A stretch of 31,322 bases of DNA from CAZVLQ01 sp964628185 (GTDB taxonomy: Bacteria; Pseudomonadota; Zetaproteobacteria; Mariprofundales; Mariprofundaceae). The notes under the pieces were generated by a model. The model made no database searches. It was not told the DNA's origin and saw only the letters and a list, made by a program, of their open reading frames with translations. Below are positions 6,433 to 13,762 of this stretch, one piece after another. Positions within the stretch are counted from its first letter, which is position 1; each line of letters opens with the position of its first letter. The DNA lies in NCBI GenBank assembly GCA_964628185.1, contig CAZVLQ010000024.1, forward strand, positions 1 through 31,322, written 5' to 3'. Position numbers and translations under genes: made by a program.

Positions 6433-8889
6433 ATGATGAAGTACCGGAAACGGATATGGGTTGTTGGTGTGGCGATCATGGCATTGCTGGGGTCGGCAAC
6501 AGCTTGGGTGGGTGATGTATCCAAAACTGGGGGACGAGATAAAGACCTATTCGATGAGCTTGGGATTGACCCGCCAAAACCTGATGATGCTGCGCAATGC
6601 GAGAAATTTACTCAGTTCAAGATGGCTAAGCAGGCTTTGCCGACATGTCGCAAGGCGGCAGAACACGGAGATGCCAAGGCACAATTTAACTTGGCCTTCA
6701 TATTGTTGTTTAAGAAGGGGAAAAGCACAAAGAAGGATGCCATTGAAGCCATAGATTGGCTCAAGAAGGCGGCTGGTCAGGAACTGACTATAGCTCAATA
6801 TGGTATGGGGATGGTTTTTGAAAATGGGTGGGGTGTAAGTAAGGATACTGCACAAGCAGAAAAATGGTTTCACATTGCGTTGATGTCATGCCGGAAATTG
6901 GTAAAAAAAGGCAATACAGATGCACAAAGCACTTTAGCCGTGTTGTATTCTACGGGGCGAGGCGTAAAGAAGGATCCTGCCGAGGCTCTGAAATGGTGGC
7001 GTATAGCAGCGAAAAATGGAAATGTGGCTGCACAGAATGAATTAGGCCGTAAATATACCTATGGCTGGGGCGTCAAGAAGGACTATGCCAAAGCCGAAAA
7101 ATGGTGGCGCAAGGCGGCAGCGCAGGGGAATGGAGTTGCCCAAAACTCATTAGGATTTAAATATTTCTATGGCTATGGCGTGAAGAAGAATTACGTCAAG
7201 GCTATAAAGTGGTACCTCAAGGCGGCAGAACAAGAATACACCTCTGCCCAAGATTCATTAGGTGGAATGTACGCAAAAGGCCAAGGCGTGAAGAAGAACT
7301 ATACCGAGGCAGCGAAGTGGTATCGCAAGGCAGCGGATCAGGGGTATGCCAGCGCTCAAAAATCATTAGGTGATATGTACGACAAAGGCCAAGGCGTAAA
7401 GAAGGACTATGCTGAGGCGGTGAAGTGGTATCGGAAAGCTGCGGAACAGGGGAATACCTCTGCCCAAGATTCATTAGGCGACATGTACGACAAAGGCCAT
7501 GGTTTGAAGCGGGACAATGTCGAGGCCTTGAAGTGGTACCGTAAGGCTGCGAAAGAGGGGGGTGGGTATGGCCAGTACCGCTTAGGTTTGAGGTACGCGA
7601 ACGGCCATGGCGTGAAGCAGAATAAAAAGAAAGCTATCGAATTGTATCAAAATGCAGTGGATCATGGGTATCAATGGGCAGGCTCTAACTTAATTGATGT
7701 CTATTCGTCATTACTTGATTATGACAATGCGCTTCTGTGGGCCAGCAGGGTAGTGAAATGGGATTCCTCCTATAAAAACAAACTTTTTAACCTGCTAAAG
7801 AAGGACTATTACTACGGTAAATTAGGCACTGGAAATGGGTTCAAGGCTGCACTTAAATGGTATGAAGGGATTGCTCTTGGTGATGTTGCAGCCCAGTTTA
7901 ATTTAGGGTTGCTCTACAATGGACAAGGTCACGATCGCCATGACTATAGACAGGCTGTTCAATGGTGGCGTATGGCAGCTGACCATGGGTTTGCAGCCGC
8001 ACAATATAACTTGGGCGTGATGTACAACAAAGGTCAAGGTGTGGTGAAGAGCGGAGCTGCGGCAGCGGATTGGTACTACAAAGCAGGCCTTTCTTACCTC
8101 AAAGAGGGGAGCAAAGAAGAAGCACTACAAAGCGTGGAACGAATCAAGAACCTGGGCTCTATCCCTAACGCCTTCCTTGCCGATAAATTGTTGGCGCGAA
8201 TCTATGGCGGAGGCTCAAAGCAGGCTTCGCCCAAGGCGAAACAGAAAAAAACAGCATCTCAAGCCGTTTTCGGCACTGGCTGGCCGGTGGCTGGCGGGTT
8301 TGTTGTTACCAATCATCATGTGGTTGTCGGACATAAAAAGATTGTGCTGCTCCGGCAGGATGGCGTGAAGATTCCCGGCAGTGTGGCAATGGATGACGCC
8401 ACCAATGATCTGGTGCTGATTCGGGTGAAGGATGCAAGCCAGTTGCCCCCTGCTTTACCGCTGGCGACCGGAGCGGCTCATGCGGGAGCACGGGTGTTCA
8501 CGATTGGCTATCCGCATCCTGATTTTATGGGCAGCGAGCCGAAGGTAACGGATGGTTTGATAAGCGCCGTGACAGGGCTGGGAAACGATCCGCGCACCTA
8601 TCAAATCAGTGTGCCGATTCAGGCTGGGAATAGTGGCGGGCCACTGTTAAATATGGATGGCGAAGTGGTGGGGATTACCACTTCCAAGCTGCGCGCCGCG
8701 AAAATCTTCAAATGGACGGGCGATCTGCCGAAAAATGTGAATTACGCCATTAAAACAGGCTATCTGGCTATGTTGCTGTCCTCTGTACCATCCAGCCATA
8801 AGATCCCGGTATTGCCAGTGCGGGCAGGGAATGTGGAACAGTTGGCAGCGAGAATTGAGAAGTCCGTGCTGATTGTGATTGCGGAGTAG
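6433..8889 (+). CDS. Secreted or periplasmic Sel1-repeat protein with trypsin-like (S1C) protease domain
   Basis: This is an 818-residue protein. A signal peptide or anchor is present at residues 1-25 (positive start, hydrophobic IWVVGVAIMALLGSATA). Residues about 70-560 contain roughly a dozen Sel1-like (TPR-related) repeats of 36 residues, with the pattern AQ..LG.MY..G.GVKKD...A.KWYRKAA. Residues about 610-800 form a trypsin-like domain with a complete triad: H629 in TNHHVVVG, D659 in NDLVLIRV and S734 in GNSGGPLL. Sel1 repeats usually bind partner proteins. The gene starts 21 nt after the broken SIR2-like gene, with a purine-rich GAGGGGG site, and is probably in the same transcript. The family of this exact fusion is not known to me. 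Stress proteolysis or a defence-linked role are both possible. Confidence 0.88.
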   Translation: MMKYRKRIWVVGVAIMALLGSATAWVGDVSKTGGRDKDLFDELGIDPPKPDDAAQCEKFTQFKMAKQALPTCRKAAEHGDAKAQFNLAFILLFKKGKSTKKDAIEAIDWLKKAAGQELTIAQYGMGMVFENGWGVSKDTAQAEKWFHIALMSCRKLVKKGNTDAQSTLAVLYSTGRGVKKDPAEALKWWRIAAKNGNVAAQNELGRKYTYGWGVKKDYAKAEKWWRKAAAQGNGVAQNSLGFKYFYGYGVKKNYVKAIKWYLKAAEQEYTSAQDSLGGMYAKGQGVKKNYTEAAKWYRKAADQGYASAQKSLGDMYDKGQGVKKDYAEAVKWYRKAAEQGNTSAQDSLGDMYDKGHGLKRDNVEALKWYRKAAKEGGGYGQYRLGLRYANGHGVKQNKKKAIELYQNAVDHGYQWAGSNLIDVYSSLLDYDNALLWASRVVKWDSSYKNKLFNLLKKDYYYGKLGTGNGFKAALKWYEGIALGDVAAQFNLGLLYNGQGHDRHDYRQAVQWWRMAADHGFAAAQYNLGVMYNKGQGVVKSGAAAADWYYKAGLSYLKEGSKEEALQSVERIKNLGSIPNAFLADKLLARIYGGGSKQASPKAKQKKTASQAVFGTGWPVAGGFVVTNHHVVVGHKKIVLLRQDGVKIPGSVAMDDATNDLVLIRVKDASQLPPALPLATGAAHAGARVFTIGYPHPDFMGSEPKVTDGLISAVTGLGNDPRTYQISVPIQAGNSGGPLLNMDGEVVGITTSKLRAAKIFKWTGDLPKNVNYAIKTGYLAMLLSSVPSSHKIPVLPVRAGNVEQLAARIEKSVLIVIAE

Positions 8890-8987
8890 GCGAATGGCAA
8901 AACATTGCTGATTGTTGGAATCAATGAGGTGTTATGTGCGGTCTTTGTGAAGACTGATCTGCTATTATTGATGCGTGGAGGTGAAAT

Positions 8988-9212
8988 ATGGTGAATTACA
9001 AAGATATTATTACGCTGGAATCCGGTAAGCGTTCGGGACAGCCCTGCATCAGGGGGCTTCGAATCACGGTGTATGATGTGCTCAATATGCTTGCCGACGG
9101 GATGACGACGGAAGAAATTATCAGTGATTTCCCGGAAATAGACAAAAACGATATTCTGGCTTGTCTATCCTTTGCCGCCGATAAAGAACATAAAATAGCC
9201 GTCTGTGCATGA
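8988..9212 (+). CDS. DUF433 family antitoxin (VapB45-like)
   Basis: This 74-residue protein matches the DUF433 pattern: ITLESGKRSGQPCIRGLRITVYDVL followed by a winged-helix-like DGMTTEEIISDFPEIDKNDI. DUF433 proteins are predicted antitoxins of DUF5615 PIN-like toxins. A strong GGAGGTGAA site lies just before the ATG. The stop overlaps the next start (ATGA), so the pair is translationally coupled. The 98 nt between this gene and the protease gene contain no clear promoter; a TATTAT at 8963-8968 has no good -35 partner. Confidence 0.9.
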   Translation: MVNYKDIITLESGKRSGQPCIRGLRITVYDVLNMLADGMTTEEIISDFPEIDKNDILACLSFAADKEHKIAVCA

Positions 9213-9544
9213 AATTGCTCTTTGATGAAAATTTTTCGTTTAAGTTGTGTGCGAAAACTCAGGACGTTTTTCCGGGGTCGCAGCATGTGCGTGACCTTGG
9301 CTTGGAACAGGCGACCGATTTAAGAATATGGGAATTTGCCAAACGCGAGAATTTTGTAATCGTTACGCAGGATGCGGATTTCAATGATTTGTCTGTGATA
9401 CGGGGATGTCCTCCGTATATTGTCTGGCTCAGAGTCGGGAATTTCCGAGTGAGTCAAATTGAGTCTCTTATCAAAATGCATCAGATAGACATTGAGGAAT
9501 TCGTGAGCGCAGAGAAAATAGGGATTATTGAAATTTCCAAGTAG
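9209..9544 (+). CDS. DUF5615 PIN-like toxin
   Basis: This 111-residue protein is typical of the DUF5615 (Mut7-C/PIN-like) family. The N-terminal MKLLFDENFSFKLC supplies conserved D and E residues, the central DLRIWEFAKRENFVIVTQDADFNDL carries the acidic D-x-D motif, and PPYIVWLRVGN follows. It is a predicted RNase toxin paired with the upstream DUF433 protein, with overlapping stop and start codons. The catalytic acidic residues appear intact. The RNA target is unknown. Confidence 0.9.
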   Translation: MKLLFDENFSFKLCAKTQDVFPGSQHVRDLGLEQATDLRIWEFAKRENFVIVTQDADFNDLSVIRGCPPYIVWLRVGNFRVSQIESLIKMHQIDIEEFVSAEKIGIIEISK

Positions 9545-9633
9545 CCAATGCTGGGCGCAAATCCGATGTGGATTTTCCGGGTGGTGTATACTCTGAAACG
9601 CACGATAGAAAAATAACGTGAAGAAGGTAAAAC

Positions 9634-10044
9634 ATGTCTCAGTCACTCGATTTAACTCCCTTACAAAAAGCCATGGATAGCCTGGCATCCGCTATTGAGC
9701 GCACGGAACGGGAACAGCCCGACGACATGCTCAGAGACAGTGTTATTCAGCGCTTTGAATATACATACGAACTGTGCTGGAAGATGCTCAAGCGCCGTCT
9801 GAAACTGGATGCGCCATCACCCGAAGCCATTGATGAGATGAGTTTCAGGGAGATGATTCGGGAAGGCGCGGAGCGCGGGTTGGTTGATGATCCTGTGGCA
9901 TGGTTTCACTACCGCGAGAAGCGCAATTTAACCTCGCATACCTATGATGAAGACGTCGCCCGTGATGTTTATCAAGCGGCCCTTGCCTTTTTAACGGATG
10001 CACAAAATTTGCTTGCGGAACTCAAAAACAGGAATGCTCCATGA
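9634..10044 (+). CDS. hepT: HepT-like HEPN ribonuclease toxin (HI0074 family)
   Basis: This 136-residue all-helical HEPN protein of the HI0074 (nucleotidyltransferase substrate-binding) family has the RX4HXY RNase motif intact as R97, H102 and Y104 in RNLTSHTY. The central FEYTYELCWKMLKRRL is the family's conserved helix. In characterised HepT-MntA pairs, HEPN is the toxin and the nucleotidyltransferase AMPylates a tyrosine near the motif to silence it. The tyrosine in HTY is the equivalent candidate. A GAAGAAGGT site precedes the ATG. It overlaps mntA through ATGA. Confidence 0.9.
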   Translation: MSQSLDLTPLQKAMDSLASAIERTEREQPDDMLRDSVIQRFEYTYELCWKMLKRRLKLDAPSPEAIDEMSFREMIREGAERGLVDDPVAWFHYREKRNLTSHTYDEDVARDVYQAALAFLTDAQNLLAELKNRNAP

Positions 10045-10346
10045 ATCTGGGAGATCGGGAGATGGCAATCATCCGGCATATTTTGGGCACGATGATGCCC
10101 GAATATGAGGTATGGGCCTTCGGTTCACGCGTACATGGACGATGCCTCAGGAAATTTTCCGATATTGATCTGGCCATTATCTCAGATGCACCCGTTGATT
10201 CCGGCAGGTTGAGCGCGTTAAGGGAGGCCTTTTCCGAATCCGATCTGCCATATCGCGTTGATGTGGTGGATTTCGCATCGGCCAGCCGGACATTCCGCGA
10301 CATCATTCAGCAGGATTACGAGGTGATTCAAAAAAACAGCCCCTAG
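10041..10346 (+). CDS. mntA: MntA-like minimal nucleotidyltransferase antitoxin
   Basis: This 101-residue minimal nucleotidyltransferase has the fold's signature, GSR (28-30) then SDIDLAI with D41 and D43 as metal ligands. A third acidic position is likely in RVDVVDF. In HEPN/MNT modules this protein transfers AMP groups to the HepT toxin. The gene order hepT then mntA and the four-base overlap match characterised modules. The motif residues are all present, so the pair is probably functional. Confidence 0.9.
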   Translation: MNLGDREMAIIRHILGTMMPEYEVWAFGSRVHGRCLRKFSDIDLAIISDAPVDSGRLSALREAFSESDLPYRVDVVDFASASRTFRDIIQQDYEVIQKNSP

Positions 10347-10349
10347 TAG

Positions 10350-10372
10350 GAAAGTAAGAATTTCTTACTTTC
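10350..10372. promoter_or_regulatory. Perfect 10-bp inverted repeat upstream of the AbrB/PIN module
   Basis: GAAAGTAAGA (10350-10359) and TCTTACTTTC (10363-10372) are exact complements around a 3-nt centre. It sits just after mntA and about 55 nt before the AbrB-like antitoxin. A possible -10 box (TAAAAT) lies at about 10391-10396, but no good -35 box was found. No T-run follows, so an operator is more likely than a terminator. Confidence 0.5.
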
Positions 10373-10425
10373 ATTTAATCTTGATGTTGCTAAAATTGCT
10401 CAATTCCATATTGATGAGGTACGCC

Positions 10426-10647
10426 ATGTTGGCAAAAAAGACATCCAAGAATCAAATTACCCTGCCCAAATCCGTTGTGACACATTTCCCGGACGTGGAT
10501 TACTTTGATATTCAGGAGGAAGGCGGCAAAATAATTTTGCTGCCTGTGCGGCCAAATCAGGCGGAAGAGATGCGTCAACGCCTGGCTGAGATGGGGTTAG
10601 GTGAGCAGGATGTAAAAGACGCCATCGCCTGGGCGCGGGAAGCGTGA
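10426..10647 (+). CDS. AbrB/MazE-like antitoxin
   Basis: This 73-residue protein begins with a swapped-hairpin AbrB fold (AKKTSKNQITLPKSVV, DYFDIQEEGGKIILLPV). It ends with a helical tail (AEEMRQRLAEMGLGEQDVKDAIAWAREA) that would bind the toxin. The ATG at 10426 has GAGG about 7 nt upstream; the longer in-frame reading starts inside that region and is rejected. The stop overlaps the GTG start of the PIN toxin (GTGA). Confidence 0.88.
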   Translation: MLAKKTSKNQITLPKSVVTHFPDVDYFDIQEEGGKIILLPVRPNQAEEMRQRLAEMGLGEQDVKDAIAWAREA

Positions 10648-11066
10648 GCCTGCGGATTGTCTTTGATACCAACAGCGTTGTTTCAGCACTTCTTTTTGAA
10701 AAGGGGCGACTGGCGTGGCTGCGTGAGTTTTGGTGGAAGCGTGAACAGCAGCCCCTGGCTTCAAAGGCCACCGTTCAGGAACTCATTCGCGTATTGGCAT
10801 ATCCAAAATTCAAGCTAGGGGAGCAGGGAATTCAATCGTTACTGGCTGACTATCTTCCTTTTGTGGAGAACGTTGATATGCCTGTGAATATACCATCGCT
10901 TCCCAGCTGCCGGGATGAGAACGACCAGATGTTTATCGCACTTGCCTGTGTTGGAAAAGCAGATGTACTGGTGAGCGGAGACGCCGACCTGCTGATCATA
11001 TCCGATCAATGTCCATTTACCATTGAAACGCCTGCTGATTTCTACCGGCGCATTTATGAACGTTGA
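10644..11066 (+). CDS. PIN-domain toxin (second PIN subfamily)
   Basis: This 140-residue protein of the 'putative toxin component, PIN family' type begins MSLRIVFDTNSVVSALLF with D8. The C-terminal half has CRDENDQMFIALACVG and VLVSGDADLL, which carry the remaining acidic metal ligands. It is distinct in sequence from the VapC-like toxin at 2319. The GTG start overlaps the AbrB-like antitoxin stop. Its last 11 nt overlap the start of anmK, so the island's last gene runs directly into a housekeeping gene and may be co-transcribed with it. Confidence 0.9.
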   Translation: MSLRIVFDTNSVVSALLFEKGRLAWLREFWWKREQQPLASKATVQELIRVLAYPKFKLGEQGIQSLLADYLPFVENVDMPVNIPSLPSCRDENDQMFIALACVGKADVLVSGDADLLIISDQCPFTIETPADFYRRIYER

Positions 11067-12288
11067 AGTAAACCCGCCTCCCCTGTTCCTCGGCATCATG
11101 TCCGGCACGTCGGTTGACGGCATGGATGTCGCCATTGTCCGTATGAATGAAAAGCCACAAATGGTACATTTTTCCGAACATCCCATGCCCGCAAAACTGC
11201 GCGAACCCATTCTCAGACTATCCGAACCGGGCTTGATCGACAATTCATCTGCCAGGATGGATTGGACGCCCAATGGGCGGGGCAAAGCCCCGAAGGCCAT
11301 GGATGGCCTGAGTCAAATTGACGCCATGGGTGAACTCGATCACGCGCTGGGGTCGGCATTTGCCGATGCTGCGCTCAGAAGCATTGAACATGCGGGATTA
11401 ACACCGCACGACATTGCCGCCATCGGCTGCCACGGCCAGACGATCCGCCACCGGCCCGTTGCCTGCCATCCGTTCACGCTGCAAATCGGAAGCGCCGCCG
11501 TCATCGCCGAGAAAACCGGCATCACCACGGTTTCCAACTTCCGCGGCCGTGATATGGCCGCGGGAGGTGAAGGCGCACCGCTCGCACCCTTCGCCCACCG
11601 CCGGCTATTTGGCTCCGGCCGGCAGAACATTGCCGTCCTAAACATCGGCGGCGTCGCCAACATCACCTGGCTGGGACAGGATGGCAAAACAGCCGGGTTT
11701 GACACCGGCCCGGGTAATATGGCCATGGACGGGTTAATGCTTGCACTCACCGATGGCCGTTGCGGTTATGATGCGGATGGAGAACTGGCCGCAAGGGGTG
11801 CCGTCTGCCATGAACTGCTGGACCAGTTAATGCAGCATCCTTTTCTGAAGCGGCATCCTCCGAAATCTACGGGCCGGGAAGAGTTCGGGCAAAAAATCAT
11901 AGACCAGATTCTTGTATGGCCGGCCTTGAACGATGCGGACCGCATGACGACAGCGTGTGAATTCACTATCCGGAGCATTGTGGGCAGCATCGGATTCCTG
12001 CCGGATACGCCGGACAAGTGGCTCATCTGCGGTGGTGGCGCCCGCAATCCACACCTGATGCAAAAACTCGCCGAACAGCTTGCGCCGGCACAGGTTGCCA
12101 CCACGGAAGCCGCGGGCATCCCGCCGCAAGCAGTCGAGGCAGTGTCATTCGCAATCCTCGCGCATCGGACGATTCTCGGCCAAAATAACACCTTAAGCGC
12201 TGTTACCGGAGCGAGGCGGGACGTATGCGGTGGCTCGATTACACCCGGCAACAACTGGCCGGAACTGCTACGTTTGGATTTTATGTGA
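11056..12288 (+). CDS. anmK: Anhydro-N-acetylmuramic acid kinase
   Basis: This 410-residue cytosolic enzyme converts imported 1,6-anhydro-MurNAc to MurNAc-6-phosphate in cell-wall recycling. It is recognised by GIMSGTSVDGMDVAIV near the N-terminus, AAIGCHGQTIRHRP, NIGGVANIT, GFDTGPGNMAMDG and WLICGGGARNPHLM (ATPase-fold phosphate and adenosine loops). It is about 40 residues longer than E. coli AnmK, and roughly 24 of these form an insertion between SEPG and LSQID that is rich in small hairpins at the DNA level. The ATG at 11056 is in the last codons of the PIN toxin and no clear Shine-Dalgarno is visible. In many Gammaproteobacteria anmK is close to tyrS, so the island probably split that neighbourhood. 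Confidence 0.95.
   Translation: MNVEVNPPPLFLGIMSGTSVDGMDVAIVRMNEKPQMVHFSEHPMPAKLREPILRLSEPGLIDNSSARMDWTPNGRGKAPKAMDGLSQIDAMGELDHALGSAFADAALRSIEHAGLTPHDIAAIGCHGQTIRHRPVACHPFTLQIGSAAVIAEKTGITTVSNFRGRDMAAGGEGAPLAPFAHRRLFGSGRQNIAVLNIGGVANITWLGQDGKTAGFDTGPGNMAMDGLMLALTDGRCGYDADGELAARGAVCHELLDQLMQHPFLKRHPPKSTGREEFGQKIIDQILVWPALNDADRMTTACEFTIRSIVGSIGFLPDTPDKWLICGGGARNPHLMQKLAEQLAPAQVATTEAAGIPPQAVEAVSFAILAHRTILGQNNTLSAVTGARRDVCGGSITPGNNWPELLRLDFM
11251..11308 (+). repeat. Structured in-frame insertion inside anmK
   Basis: This segment holds three consecutive short hairpins: ATTGG/CCAAT (11261-11274), CGGGGC/GCCCCG with an AAA loop (11278-11292) and GGCCAT/ATGGCC (11295-11308). It encodes about 24 residues that have no counterpart in E. 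coli AnmK as I recall it. It looks like a palindromic repeat element of the kind that can insert in frame in genes. Confidence 0.5.
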
Positions 12289-12298
12289 ACAGGCCCTA

Positions 12299-13276
12299 AT
12301 GGATCCGATAACCCACGCTGTTTCCGGCGCCGTGCTGGCCCGCGCCCTGCCCAGATATCACTTGCCCCCTTCGCAGGTCATGCTGCTGGCGGTACTCGCC
12401 ATGCTTCCCGATGCCGACTACATCCTGACATTCATTTCGGACACGATTTATCTGCGATATCATCGCGGCATCACCCACTCGATCCTGATGCTGCCGCTAT
12501 GGACGTGGCTGCTCTATGCCATGCTCAACAAAACGCGAACCGCCATCCCGGCATGGCTGATTGCCGCTGCCATCGCCCTGCATATCGGACTGGATCTGAT
12601 TACATCGTTCGGCACCATGATCCTGGCGCCGTTTTCCGACTGGCGGGCTGCACTTGATCTGGTGTTCATCATTGATCCGATGTTTACCGGCCTGCTCGCC
12701 CTGCCTTTATTGCTCTCCATTTTCCAACGCCGGCGGGCGCGCCGGCTGGCCTGGATCAGTCTGCTTCTCATGTTCGCCTACCTGGGCGGAACGCTGGTCC
12801 TGCATCAGAGGGCTCTGCAACTGGCGCAACGGGAGCAGCCCGCCGCCATTGCAGTGCATGCCCTGCCCCAGCCTTTTTCACCGTTCCGCTGGCAGTTGAT
12901 TGCGACTTATCCCGATCACTACAGGCGCGCGCTTGTGGATATGTGGCCTGCCTTCCCGGGCAGCAGCGTGGCATTTTCCAACGGCTTCGCGCAGCGTTTT
13001 TCCGGTGATGTCCGGCCCCCCGATGCACTGCAATGGCAAACCATGGGCGCCATGCGGGCGCTGCCGGGCGTCCGGGCACTGCCGGGTGCGTATTTCTATC
13101 TGTGGTTTGCCCGTTTTCCGGTACTGCTTGAGAAAAAACCCGGTTTACTTGTTTTTGGCGATCTGCGATTTGGCGCCGGCGCCATTCCGGACAGCCCGTT
13201 TCGGCTGGAAATCAGACTGACGCCGAAGCCGCGGGCATGGCTTGCGTGGCAGGGGCAACGCAGCCCCGTCGATTAA
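12299..13276 (+). CDS. Membrane-bound metal-dependent hydrolase (YdjM/DUF457-like)
   Basis: This 325-residue inner-membrane protein starts with the family signature MDPITHAVSGAVLARAL. It then has MLPDADYILTFI and YHRGITHSILMLPLWTWLL, whose H and D residues are the predicted metal ligands, plus HIGLDLITSFGTMILAPFSDWR. Several hydrophobic helices follow (about residues 15-190), and the C-terminal part is soluble. E. coli YdjM is the best-known relative and is LexA-regulated; the substrate is unknown. The start at 12299 is 10 nt after anmK. Its stop overlaps, convergently, the stop of the small minus-strand gene. Confidence 0.85.
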   Translation: MDPITHAVSGAVLARALPRYHLPPSQVMLLAVLAMLPDADYILTFISDTIYLRYHRGITHSILMLPLWTWLLYAMLNKTRTAIPAWLIAAAIALHIGLDLITSFGTMILAPFSDWRAALDLVFIIDPMFTGLLALPLLLSIFQRRRARRLAWISLLLMFAYLGGTLVLHQRALQLAQREQPAAIAVHALPQPFSPFRWQLIATYPDHYRRALVDMWPAFPGSSVAFSNGFAQRFSGDVRPPDALQWQTMGAMRALPGVRALPGAYFYLWFARFPVLLEKKPGLLVFGDLRFGAGAIPDSPFRLEIRLTPKPRAWLAWQGQRSPVD

Positions 13277-13560
13277 AAAGACGGGCCGTCGAGAAAGGTG
13301 ACATCCTCCCAAATATTCGTGGGCTGGCGATGGGCATCGCGGAAACGCAGGTTCTGGATTTTGGGCACGCGCCTGTGAGCCCGGCCATAGCTGTCTTCCT
13401 GCATTTCCGTACCCGTGTCAGCGGAAAGAATCACCATATCCTCGTCAAAGAGCACATCGGTAATCTCATAAACCTCGCCCAGATAGCGAACCCTGCGCCC
13501 GACAAGACTGCGCATGGCATCCATATCGCCGACCAGTGCTTGCAATGAAGGATCGCTCAT
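13273..13560 (-). CDS. Conserved-looking small protein of unknown function
   Basis: This is a 95-residue soluble protein with no recognised motif. The segment MRSLVGRRVRYLGEVYEITDVLFDEDMVILSAD looks like a small beta-barrel (SH3- or Tudor-like), which is inference. The start at 13560 is chosen because GGGAG lies about 7 nt upstream; the longer in-frame reading from 13659 has a less plausible leader. Its stop overlaps the convergent hydrolase gene by four bases. No partner gene on this strand is nearby, and function is not known. Confidence 0.7.
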   Translation of the reverse strand: MSDPSLQALVGDMDAMRSLVGRRVRYLGEVYEITDVLFDEDMVILSADTGTEMQEDSYGRAHRRVPKIQNLRFRDAHRQPTNIWEDVTFLDGPSF

Positions 13561-13762
13561 CTCATGCTCCCTGCATGCCATTTTCAGGTCCCGGGAGGAA
13601 TTATGCCACAAACCATGCCGATCGCCATGCACAATTAAACCAAACGCTGCAGATTGCATTTGATGACGGACACAAAACCGGCCTGTATCATTTTACGCAG
13701 TTAAGGGACGTGCTTCACGATCGTCCCGAATATTCCGGTTAGTACCGGCCAGGAGGATAGCC

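Noticed and set aside
2055..11066. Integron cassette array as the origin of the TA island
   Set aside because: No attC-like core (GTTRRRY with a matching RYYYAAC) was seen at gene boundaries and no integrase is present in the window.
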